Of a DNA stretch of 36,468 nucleotides, positions 1-12,000 are shown piece by piece (position 1 is the first letter of the stretch; each line of letters begins with the position of its first letter). The notes under the pieces are model-generated. The model worked only from the letters and a program-made list of their open reading frames with translations, made no database searches and was not told the DNA's origin. Position numbers and translations under genes: made by a program. Source of the DNA: Rubrivivax sp. (GTDB lineage: Bacteria > Pseudomonadota > Gammaproteobacteria > Burkholderiales > Burkholderiaceae_C); NCBI GenBank assembly GCA_027491255.1, contig JAIXWM010000045.1, positions 1 to 36,468 of the forward strand. Direction: 5' to 3'.

Positions 1-3000
1 CAGGCTGCCCGTGGTCGCCACCACGTCCAGGCTGCCCGCGCCCCCGGTGCTCACATCCACCCCAGCCTGCAGATCGATCGTCTGCGCCGCGCGCAGCGTG
101 AGGTGACCCGTCGTGCTCTTCACGTCCGCATTCAGCGTCACGTCGCTGCCCGACCCGTTGGCGTCCAGCCTCACGCTGCCCGACCCGTGCGCAACCACCG
201 CCGTGCCGCTCACGCCCACCTCGACGCCGCCAACGATGCCGTTGGCCGTGCCGTCGTTCAGCGTCACCGTCCCGCCGGCCACCAGCACGATCGAGCCATT
301 CGATCCCGTCACCAGGTCGGATTGGACCGACATGCTGCCCGTCAGGGCCGCCGTCCCGGCGGCTACGACGCGGTTCACATCGACGCTCACCGTGTCCACC
401 GACACCGAATCCAACTCCGTCACGAAGGTGGCGCCCGCTGCACTGCGCGTGCTCAGCGTGCCCACCGCCGTCTCCAGGTGGTTCGCACTCGCACCGATGG
501 CAGTGCCAGCGCTCATCAGCAGCGCGGCGGCGCGTACGTTCTCCACCCGCGTCTCTGCGTCGTCGGACTGCGCGTCCAAGACAGAGCCGACATTGGTCGT
601 GTTGCCTGCGAGCAGGGCAACAATTCCCCACTGCGCCTCGGGCTCGAAGCCCCCACCCAGCGCCGCCTTGCGCGCATCGACGATACCCACGGTCACGTCG
701 CCGCGCGCCAGCATGCGAACGTTCCCGCCGTCGGTGCGCGCCTGCGCCGCAGATGCCATCGTGATGGCGGCGGTGTTGGAGCCGTCTGCCCGATAGTCGA
801 GCGTGCCCGAGCCGCCGGTGATGACGTCGGCGTTCTGCAAGATGCCCATGTGTCCGCGCAGGCTGATGCTGCCCGAACCGCCGTCCACAACCGCGCCGGT
901 GGCGATCGTCAGCGTGCCGGCCACCGCCTCGAGCAACACATGGCCTGTGCCTGCCGCCAGTACAGCGCCTGCAGGATCACCCCCGGGGTTGACGGTCAAA
1001 TTGGCCGCGGCACGCAGCACGATGGCACCATCAGAGGCGGTCCGCAAGTCGCTCAGCGTGTCGACGAAGGGGCCGACGGGCGTGCTGGCTTGGCCAGCCA
1101 GGGTCGCGTCGCTCAGCACGCGCTGTGTCGTGACGCTGACCTCGTCGACGCTGACCGAGCCCGTGTTGTAGACAAACACCCCACCCGCACCCGCCTTGGC
1201 CGAGACGCGGTCCACGGTCGTCTCGATGAGGTTGCTGCCGGCGCCGACGCCCTGGCCCGCGTCGAGCAGCAGTCGGCTTGCCACGACGTTGACGGTGCCG
1301 GTGCCCTGGTCGCCCGCCGTGGTGTGTGCGTCGATGATGCTGCGATCGGCCAGCAGCGCGACCCGTCCAGTGCCCACGCTGACGGTGGCCAGAGCGATGT
1401 CCCTCCCGGCGTCGAACCGAGCGTTGCCGCCCCCATCGTTGCTCACCGAAGTCACGGTCGCCGAAGCCGCCATCGAGATATCGCGTCCGGCCTGGACCTC
1501 GATGCTCGTGTTGGCCGTCGTGTTGACGATGTTGGCCAACCCCGCCAGCAGCACGTCCTGCGCCGCAATCAGGCTGACGTTGCCCGAGCCGCCGCGCACG
1601 AGGCCACGAACATCCAGGTCGCCCGAGGTGCCGTTGTCGCCTCGCGCCTGCAGACGGACATGACCCGCACCGAGGGCAGCGCTGACAGCTACGCTCTGGG
1701 CGCCGGTGTCAGGCATCGCGAGGATGCTGCCGGCCTCGACGACGATGGAACCTGCGCCCGTGACCGCCACCTGCGTCTGGGCGGCATCGGTACGCAAGGA
1801 GTTGGTGACCGTGCCGTCGGCCAGCACCCGGTTGACGGTCAGCGGCCCGACGGCGTCCAGGGTCAGCGCATCAAGCTCGTTGATGAAGATGCCACCCGCC
1901 GCCGCACGCGCGCTCAGGGTGACCACCTGGGTGTCGAGGGCGTTGACGCCGCCGGTCCCGTTGCCGATGCCCACCGCAGCCTGCACACGCAGGTTGCGCG
2001 CCAGCACGTCGATGTGGGCGTCGCCGTTGTCAAGGATGTGGCCGGCGCGCAGGCTAACGTCTCCGAGGTCGTTGCCTGAGCCGGCCTGCAGGGAACTGAT
2101 GCGCAGCGTGTTCGACGACGTGGGCGTCGCCCCCACGGCATCCGTGCCGGCAGGCGAGGCGTTGTAGCGGATCACGCTGCCGCTGCCCACCGTGGTCGTG
2201 CGCGTGCCATCGGCCATCGTGATGCTGCCGACCGCGAAGGCATCGATGGTCCGGTCATTGCCTTGCGCCACGACATCGGCCTGTTGAACCAGGTCACGAC
2301 CGGCGTCGAGGCTGATGTGACCGCCCACGCTGGTCACATTGGCGCCCAGTGTGATGTCACCGGCCGCGCCCCCCGCCTTCAGCAGCAGGTTGCCCGTGGC
2401 CTTGACCGCGCCACCGGCAGCCAGCGTCTCGACGGCCCCGGCCAGCGTCACGATCACCAGGTTCCCATCGGAGTCCACCTCCGACAGCGCCGCATCCGTC
2501 GTGGCCGTCAGCGTCGTGCCGTCAGTACCCACCTGGTTCGCATTGATTGCGTTCAGCGTGCCGATCTGCAGCCCTGTCGACTCCGTCAGGTACAGGCCGC
2601 CCGTGCCCGTGCCGTTGACGTCGGCGGCCAGCTTCGCGACGTTCACCTCCAGATGGTTGGTGCCCGTACCGGCACCGTTGCCCGCCGCCGTGCCCGTGGT
2701 CACGATGCGCAGTTCGTCGGCCGTCACGTTCACCGTGTCGGTGCCGCTGGCGAAGGCGTCCGTGATCGTCGATCCGCTCAGGCTCACATCGCCCGTGGTG
2801 CTGATCGCGCCCAGCGCGATCGCCCCCGTGGCCGCCAACCGGACGTTCCCGCTGCCCGTGGACAGCGTCGATCCGTGCGTCATCGTCACCGACGCTGCCC
2901 TCACATCTACCGTCGCCGCACCCGTGCTCAGCACGTTGGCCGTGGCCGCCATCGTCAGTGCACCGCCTGCCACCACGCTCACGTTGCCACTGCCCGCGTC

Positions 3001-6000
3001 CACGTCGGCGTTCAGCGCCAGCGCGCCCGCCACCGCCTGCAGCAAAACATGGCCCGCGCCCGCGGCCGTCACGCCGCTGGCCGCCGTGACCGTGCCGCCA
3101 TTGACCGTCAGATCGCCCGCCGTCACCGTCAGCACCACCGCACCGCCAGCGCTCGCTGCCGCGTCTTCCTGCGTCAGCGTGGCCGTGCCGGTTGCACTGC
3201 CCGGCACCGTGCCGTCCGTGCCCACGCGGCTCACGGCCACCGTCAGGGCATCGACAACCAGCCCGCTCGTCTCGGTCAAGAACACGCCGCCCGCACCCGC
3301 GCTGGCACTGGCCGTCGTCACCGTGGTCTCCAGGTGGTTGGCTCCCGAGCCGACACCATGCGCCGCGCGCAGGATCAGGCTCGCCGCCGTGATGTCCACC
3401 TCCGCGTCACCGTCGGCATCGCCGTCGACGATCGCACCCGCGCCAGCCGACGGGCTCGTCGCCACCGCCGAAATGCTCACCCCGGCCGTGCCCGCCGTGA
3501 TCGTCTCCACGGTCACGTTGCCCGCCACCGAGTGCAGCAGCACGTTGCCGTCGGTGCTGACGATGCTCACGCCCTGCGCCATCGTGATGTGCCGGCCCGC
3601 CAGCACGTCCACCGTGCGGCCCGAGGTCTGCGACAGCACGTCCGCGTTCTGCAGCACGTCCTGCCCCGCATCCAGGCCCGTATGTCCGCCAGACGCCGTG
3701 TTCGTCACCACCGCGCCCACGGTCAGGTTGCTCGTTGCGCCCCCTGCCTTCAGCAGCAGGTTGCCGGTGGCGGTCACCGCGCCTCCTGTCGCCAGCGTCT
3801 CGATCGAGCCCGCCAGCGTCACCACCACCAGGTTCGCGTCGGAATCCACCTCCGACAGCGCCGCGTCCGTCGTGGCCGTCAGCGTCGAGCCGTCCGTGCC
3901 CACCTGGTTCACGTGGATCGCATTCAGCGCGCCGATCTGCAGCGCCGTCGACTCCGTCAGGTACAGGCCGCCCGTGCCCGTGCCGTTGACGTCGGCGGCC
4001 AGCTTCGCAACATTCACCTCCAGGTGATTGGCCCCTGTGCCCGCACCATTGCCCGCCGCCGTGCCCGTGGTCACGATGCGCAGTTCGTCGGCCGTCACGT
4101 TCACCGTGTCGGTGCCGCTGGCGAAGGCGTCGGTGATCGTCGAGCCGCTCAGGCTCACATCGCCCGTGGTGCTGATCGCGCCCAGCGCGATCGCCCCGGT
4201 GGCCGCCACCCGGACGTTCCCGCTGCCTGTGGACAGCGTCGATCCGTGCGTCATCGTCAACGAGGCCGCGCGCAGGTCCAGTGTGCCGGCGCCCGAGCTC
4301 GTCACGTCGGTCGCGGCCGACAGGGTCAGCGCGCCGCTGGCCACCACGCTCACATGCCCGCCGCCACTGGCGATGTCGGCATTGGCGGCGATGGTCTTGC
4401 CAACCCCCTGGGCCTGGACCAGGACAGCGCCCGTACCGTTCGCGCTCACGGCGCCGTCCAAGGTGATGCCGCCGTCGGCCGTGCGCAGCACGATGCTGCC
4501 GTTGCCGGCCGTCGTGCGGACGTCGTTCTGCGCCGGCGCGGCATCGGTCGAATCCGCCACGCCGCCGGTGGACCCCACGCGCTTCACCGTCACGGCCACG
4601 TCGCCGACGCCGAGGTCGTTGGCCTCCAGCACGAAGATGCCGCCCCCGCCGCCGCGGGCGCTCAGCGTGTCCACCGTGGTCTCGAGGTGGTTGACTGCGC
4701 CGCCCACAGCCGTGCCGGCACTCAGCCGCAGGCTCGTGGCGGTGATGTCCTGGTCGGCGTCGTTGGTGTCGCTGCCGGCCCCCACCAAGGCATCGGCGTC
4801 GACGATGCTGCCGGATTGCGCGGTGATGCTGACCTTGCCGCCGACGACGATGTCGCCCACCGTCACGCCCTGCGCCGCCCACAGCCGCGCCTGCGCCGTG
4901 CCCCCGGTGCTGGTCAGCAGGCTGCGGTAATCCTGGGTGATCGAGCCCGTGCCGGCCACCACCTCGATGCTGCCGCTGCCGGCGCCGGTGCTGGTGGTCT
5001 GGATGCCGGTCTGGGCGGTGGCTGCAAAGGCTGGCAGCACCTCGAACGACACGCTGCGCGCCGCCAACAGGCTGATGTTGCCGCTGGTGCTCGAGACATC
5101 GGCCTGGACGACGATGTCGGTGTTCGCACCCAGCGTCTGCAACAGCACATTGCCTGAACCATGGGCGATGACCGCGTCATTGTTGGTATCGCCAACCAGC
5201 GTGATGCTGCCCGCCGTCGTGCGCAGCACGATGTTCCCGTCGCTGCCGTCGCTGCCGGGCGGCGCGCTCAGGATCCGGGTGCGCAGATTGCGTGACGGGT
5301 TGTCGGTGACCGTACTGCCGATCGTGCCGCTGTCGGCAACACGGTCCACGCTGACCGCCACACTCTCGACGCTCACGTCGTCGGCCTCGAGCAGGTAGAT
5401 GCCACCGAGGGCACGGGCCGTCAGCCTCGCTGCCGAGGTGTCGAGGTGGTTCGTCGTGCTGCCCGCCACCCCTTGGGCGAACAGTCGCAGGCCGGCCGCG
5501 AAGACATTGCTGGCAGCGTCGTCGATGCCGCCCACCGGCGCGTCCGCGTCCAGGATGCTGCCGCCGGTGGTTGCCACGCTGACCGAGCCCCATGAGGCCT
5601 GGCCGGTCGACTGACCGTCCAGCCGGTTCGCCGCCGTGCGGGCATCCAGCACGCCCAGCGTGATGGTCCCGCCGGCCTGCCCAGAACCGCCGTCCGTGCC
5701 GGTCACCAGGCGGATGTTGCGGCCATCGGTCTCGAACGCCGCGCCCGCGGCCATCGTGACCGTGCTGCCCGCGGCCGCGGCGTTGACGTCGATCGTGCCC
5801 GCTCCGCTGGTCCTGACGTCGCCGGCTGCCGCATAGCTCTGCGAGCCGCTCGACAGCAGGCTCACGCTGCCGCTGCCCGCATCCAGCCCGGCATTCAGCG
5901 CCAGCCCACCCGCCACGGCCTGCAGCAGCACGTGGCCCGCGCCGTCTGCATTCACGCCGCTGGTCGCGGTGGTGCTGCCGCCGTTGACGGTCAGATCGCC

Positions 6001-9000
6001 CGCCGTCACGCTGACCACCAGCGCCCCGTCGTTGCTGGTGGCCAGATCCTCGAAACCCGTGCCCGCCGTGCCCGAACCATTGCCCGTCTGCGCACTCGCC
6101 ACGCCCGTCGCAGCCACGCGCTGCAGCGTGGGCAGGCTCACCGTGCCCACAGTCAGCCCGCTGGACTCCTGCACGAACGCGCCGCCCGAGCCCGCCGACA
6201 GCGCCAGCGTGTTCACGCTCGTCTCGAGCGCGTCCGCCCCGCCCGCGATGCCGCCGGCACTGCCAGCCTGCAGGTACAGCTGGTTCGCCGTCACATCGAC
6301 CCCGGCGTCGCCGTCGGTGATGCTGGCGCTGGCCGTCAGCACCACGGTGCCGCCCGCGGCGGCATCGGTGCCCGTCACGAAGCGGCCGAGTGTCAGGTTT
6401 CCACCCAAGGCCCGGTAGCGGATGTCCTTCGCGGCAGTGACCACGGTGTCGGCACCGTCTGCGCCGCCGGTCATCGTGATGCTCGTGCCGGCCTCCACGT
6501 CCACCGTACCTGCGCCACCGGTGGTGACGTCGCCCGCAGCGTTCTGGGTCAGCGCCGCCTTGGCAATGACCGTCACATGGCCTGAGGTGCTGGACAGCGC
6601 CGCGTTCAGCGCCAGATCCCCGGCCGTGGTCTCGAGACGCACGTTGCCGCTGCCGTGGGCCGTGACGGCGTCGCTCACCGTCAGCGTACCGGCAGAAACC
6701 AGCACGACCGGGCCGTTGCCGCCCGTGGTTACCAGACCCGCCTGCGCCGCCGCGTCCGTGGTGTCGCTGCCCGCCAACGCGCCCGTGCTCGTCACGCGCT
6801 TCAAGGGCACGGCCGCCACGCTGCCCACCGTCACGGCACCCGCCTCGGCCAGGCTGATGCCACCGCTGGCAGCCTGCGCGGAAAGCGTGGCCGCCTCGGT
6901 CTCGAGCGCGTTCGTCGTGCCCGCCCCCAGCAGCCCGATGCTGCCTGCGGCTGTCAGGCGCAGCGCGTTGGCGTACACCTTGACCGTCGTGTCACCCGCT
7001 GCCGCAGCGTCCAGGATGCTGCCGCTCGTGCTCACCAGGCTCACCGAGCCCCAGGGCGTCGTCCCATCCGACTGCAGCGTCAGGGTGTCGTCGCTCGTCG
7101 TTGCCGCGCCACGGTCGCTGGCCACCCGCGCATCCACCACGCCGAGCGTGATGCTGCCCCCGGCCGTCACGCGGACATGGCCGCCGCCCGTCTGCAGCGT
7201 CGACCCCGCGTTCATCCCGATCGTGCTCGCAGCACCCGTGGCCTGCACGTCGATCGTGCCCGCCGTGGTCGTGATGTCACCCGCCGCCGCGTAGGTCTGG
7301 TTGCCGCTCGACACCACGCTCACGCTGCCGCTGCCCGCGTCCAGCGCGGCGTTCAGGGCCAGCGTGCCGGTGATGTCGAGCAACAGATGTCCGCTGCCCG
7401 CAGCCGTGATCGCCTGGCCGACTGTGGTGTTGCCGCCAGCCACCAGCACCAGCGCGCCGTTGGCAGCGGTGCCGAGCCCGCTCAGTGCAGCGTGCGTGGC
7501 CGTGGTGGTGTCGAGTGTGCCGTCGTCCTTGACCCGGTTCACCAACGCTTCGCCCGCGGCCACGGTGCCGACGGTCACGGCGTCGGCCTCGCGGACGAAG
7601 GCGCTGCCGCTCGTCACGGACAGCGCCAACGTACCGACCGCGGTGTCGAAGAGGTTGCCGCTGCTGCCGATGTTGCCGGTGCCCGCGCTCAGGCGCAGGC
7701 TGGCAGCGGTGACATTGGCCACGGTCTCGGGGTCGGTCTGGGCGTCCAGGATGCTGGTGGCGGCCTCGATGCTGACCTTGCCGGTGCCGGCACTGACCAC
7801 GCCCACGGTCACCGCGCCCAGCGTGCTGACCAGCCGGACATTGCCGTTGGCCGTGATCAGGCGCGCGTCCGCCTCCATCGTCAGGGCGCCACCCGCCTGA
7901 ACGTCGATGGTCTCGCCACTGGACGAGGTCTGGACCGTGGGTACGCTGTTCGCGCCATTGCTGTCGGTCATGGCCACACTGCCGCTGGCCAGCAGGCTGA
8001 TGCTGCCCTGGCCGCTGCCGACGTTGGCCCCTACGGTCAGATCGCCCGAGACGGCCTCCAGACGCATGTCACCGGTCGAACCCGAGGTGTTCAGGGTCCC
8101 CGTGATGCCCAGGTTGCCGCTGTCGGTGACCACCACCAGATTCCCGCCGGTCCCGGACAGCGAGGTGCTGCCCAGCGACAGCGCCGTGGCCTCGCGCACG
8201 TAGAGGCCGCCACTGGCGGTGTTGGTGGCGCTGATGGACGCCACCTGGGTGTACAGGGCACCGAGGCGCTGGTTGGTGTAGAGGCTCGGTGTCGCCGCGC
8301 CGATACCGGTGGCCGCACTGAAGGTCACCGCCGCGGTGTCGCCGTCGATGTTGGCGCCTGTGCCCGTCAGCAGATCGCTGATCTTGCCTGCAGTGGCGGT
8401 CAGGCCCACGCTGCCGTCGGCGCGGACGATGCTCAGCCCGATGTCGCCGGTGTCGGCCAGCAGCGTCACGGCCCCCGCATTGCCCGTCGGGTCGATCGAC
8501 GACACGAACTTGCCGTCGGTCATCGTGATCGAGGTCTCGGCGTGGATGTCGATCAGGCCGCCCGCGGCCGTGATGTCACCGGCGATGTTGACGGCCGCGC
8601 CGCTGGAATCGATCTGGATGCCACCACCGGCGGTGGTGATCGTGCCGTCGAGCGCGCTGCCGCCGGTGGCCGTGTCGTCGGTGTTGGTGATGGCGCCCGT
8701 GGCCTTCAGAGTGACCTGGCCGGTGGTCGCCGAGAGGGCCTCGTTGATCGTCAGCGTCTTCGCCGTGCCGCGCGCCTCGAGCGTCAGGCTTCCGGTACCC
8801 AGATTGCGCACCCCGGTGCCGCTGGCCGCCACCGTGATGCTGCCTGCCGTGGTGAGCAGGCTCAGGTTGCCGCTGTCGCTGCCGGTGCTCTGCTGCGAGA
8901 TCAGCGTCACCGACACATCGCCGCCGGTGGCCGTCTCGGTGATGGCGATGTTGCCCGAGGTGGTGTTCACCGCGGTCAGTGTGGCGATCTCGGTGAAGCC

Positions 9001-12000
9001 CAGGTTGATGCCGGTGGCGGCGCGGACGTTCAGGTCGGCGGCGCGCAGGGGCTCGCTCAGCACCGAGTCGCGGGGTGAGGCCGGTGCATCCTGCTGTGCA
9101 ATGCTGCCCGAGGCGGAGTACAGCACGACGTTGCGGTAGGTCGTGAAGTCGGCGTTCAGCGCGACCACCTCGTTGCGGATCACGATGTTGTTCACCGCAT
9201 CGAGGCGCAGGTTGCCCTGGATCCAGAGCACATAGTCCCGGTTCGACACGTCGGCCACGGTGATGCTGCCGCCGTAGACGTTCAGGTTGTCGACGAAGGT
9301 CGCCGTCTCGAAGGACTGCACCGCGCCCAGCGTCACGGCACCGGTAGAGGCAGCGTCTGCCAAGTTGGTGCCGCTGTCGTACCAGCCGATGTTGATGCTG
9401 CTGAAGCCGTCGGCCAGTGCCGCGATGTCGGTGTTGTCGATGTTCAGCGTGCTGTTCAACGGATTCGTGGTCGATGGGTTGGCCACATCCACCGCCCAGC
9501 TCTTGCTGCCGACGTTGGTGCGCAGGTCGATGCGCCCGGTGCCCTGCACTGAGCCGCCGCCGCCAGCAAAGTCGATCTCGTTCGCCTCGATCGTGATGTC
9601 GCCGGCGCCGGTGATCACCTGCCCACGGAAGATCACCTGGCTCGCGCCCTTGATGGTCAACTTGCCGCCGGTGGTGTAGACACTCCCCTTGAAGTCAACC
9701 ACTCCTGAACTGCCGGCGTTGATGACCAGATCGCCCTGGATCGTGACGTTCTGATTGAAGGTCACCGAACCGGACGTGGCGTTGATGGTCAGGCCCTGGA
9801 GAAGGGGCTCGGTGCCGTCGCCGGTACCCACCAGCGCATTCACCACGACATCGGTGCCGGCCGTGATGGTCAACGCGTCGGACGTCGGATTGCCTGCCTT
9901 AGCGGATAAGGTATGCGAACTGCTCGTACCCAGCGTCACCCCCCGACCCGACGTGATGGCCCGAACACCCTGCACCTCGGTCGAATCGTTGATCGTGATG
10001 GCATTCGTCGCGTCGATCGAATCGGCCAGCAGCGTCGTGTGGCCTGAACCGACGATGTTGACCGACTTGGCCACGAGCCTCGCGTTGAGCACGATCTCGC
10101 CGCCCGCCGCCGGGCTCATCAGCACCAGGTCGTCGGCGAAGCTCACCACATCGCCGTCGGTTCCGGCATCGCCCACCTGGATCAGGCCGTTGGTCTGCGG
10201 GCTGCCGATCACGATCTGGCCGAAGCCCGGCTGCAGCTTGCCCAGTTCGGTGGTGTCGAGGTAAAGGGAGCCACTGGCCCCGCCGGCCGTGCTGCCGAGC
10301 TGGATCTTGGTGTCGGTGTTCAGCGGCTGGATCGTCAATGTCGCGCCCGCGCTGCGCAGCGGCGCCGACAGATCCAGATCGTTGGAGACGAAGCTCAGGT
10401 TCTCGCCAGCCGCGTCCACCGGCGCCGACACCGTCTGGCTACCCGACAGTGTGATGACCCCGGTCGCCCCGCCCTTGGAGCCGTCGTTGCTGACCGTGGC
10501 GCTGTCGTTGACGACCTCAACTTCGCCGGTGGCGATGACCGACACGTTGCGCCGCTCCGAGCTCATCACGCTCAGTTCGTTCGCGTCCAGCACCAGCGCG
10601 CGCGGGCTGTACAGGAAGCCCGAGACCGCCTGCCCCACCTCGTAGGCCGCCGACAGCGTGATGCGCCCGCCGGTGGCCTGCAGCATCGTCCCGTCGGCCG
10701 GGCGCATGACGGTGGCGTCGGCGATGCGGGAAGCCGACTGCAGCCGTGCCGGAATGTCGGTCTCGATCCTGCCCGTCAGTTCATCGGAGGCGAACAGGCC
10801 CTGGCGCATCGCCCAGTCCATGTCGGCCTCGAAGACGAAGGACCTGACGGCGTTGCCGGCCAAGCCGGTGATCGTGATGATGCTGCCGGCCACCGTGGCC
10901 TGCGCGCCGATGGCCGCGGCAAGACCGGTAGCCACTTTGGCCGCGGTATCCCCGGTGACCGCCGTGTAGGTGTAGGCCTGACCGCCGACGGTGACGAAAT
11001 AGGCCCGCCCGACGGCCACCGCCAGGGATTGCAGCGATACCTCCGCCGTCTGCCCGGCCACGGGGTAGCTGACCGTGCCGACGTCGTTGCTGAGCCAGCC
11101 GACGGCGCGGATGTCGTTGACGATGCGACCCACCGGCGCGGCCAGCGTCACGCCGCCGGTCGTGGCGCCCGGCGCCCCCTGCACGCGGATGCCCGCGGCC
11201 AGCACGATGTCGCCGCCCTCCGCGGTGCCGCTGACGCCGCCACCGGTGGTGCGCACGTCGGCGTTCACGGTCAGAGCCCCGGCGCCGCCGCCGGCATAGA
11301 GCTTCAGCAGGCCGGTGCCGGTGCGGATGCCCACGCCGTCGGTCGAAGCGACCGTGATCGCGCCGTTGACCGTGGCGACGGTCACAGTCCCGCTGGCCGT
11401 TGCCGCGGTCTGCTGCAGGCGGCTGACCGTCAGAGCGTCCTGTTCCTCCAGGTGGACGGCGCTGGCCGCGCCCGTATCGATCAGGTCGACAGAAGCCACG
11501 CGGGTCTCGATCGCGTCGCCAGCCTCGCCGAAGCCGGCGCTGCTGCGGACGACGAGCTGCGTGTCGGGCGCAACGATGTCGATACCACCCTCGCCGGCGT
11601 CCTTGACGCCCGCGGCCGTGATGCTGAGCACGGCCGTGCTGCCGGTGGCGGCCGAGCGCAGCTTGCCCAGCGTGACGAGTCCGTCGGCCTCCAGGCTGAT
11701 GAGGCCGCTGCCGCCATCCACCACCGTGAGGTCGTCCATCGTCAGCGCGCCGGTGCCGGCGTCCAGCTTGACCTCGCCGGACGAAGACGTGATGTCGCCC
11801 TGGGCTCCCATCGTCAGGCCCGCGGCACCGCTGATCGACACCGCACCGCTGCCGCTCGTCACCGCCTGGTTCAACCGCAGCAGCCCGCTGCTGGTGCTCA
11901 GGTTCAGCGCCGCAGTGCCAGCCAGCACGAGCGCGCCGTCGACCGTCAAGGCCCCCGCATTGGCCAGCGTGATGGGCGCACCGCCGCTGTCCAGGCGGCT

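Larger units (their letters stand above)
1..8300 (-). repeat. Beta-helix superrepeat, ~230-260 aa period, about twelve units, residues ~9390-12156
   Basis: Each unit contains, in order, an A-x-x-L-R-(L/V)-x-A-x-x-x-(G/I)-x-x-x-N-x-LET-x-V element, then L-S-A-x-A-x-x-GG-(I/V/L)-(F/Y)-(V/L)-x-E-x-D/S. A V-x-R/Q-V-x-x-DGT strand follows, then VT-x-x-GS/G-H-(V/L)-LL-Q/E, G-S-G-(N/S)-V-S-(L/V) and TIDV-x-A strands, and finally a G-V-(V/S)-(S/D)-A/L-x-G-S-I-x-DA closing turn. Signature positions near 8240, 7645, 6905, 6225, 5445, 4687, 4027, 3335, 2655, 1945, 1229 and 478 give steps of about 595-780 bp. The array runs off the low-coordinate edge. This is a haemagglutinin-type solenoid in which whole multi-turn blocks, not single turns, have been duplicated. 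Confidence 0.82.

Noticed and set aside
3407..4882. A 491-codon minus-strand frame in a different phase, rich in Gly and Arg
   Set aside because: It is out of phase with the continuous frame. The conserved superrepeat motifs are in the other phase, and this product is low-complexity RRxG sequence typical of a shifted GC-rich frame.
1..8300. The regular repeats as a possible CRISPR array or satellite DNA
   Set aside because: The repeat units are hundreds of bases long, diverged mainly at the DNA level while keeping protein motifs, and stay in one reading frame, so they are coding repeats.
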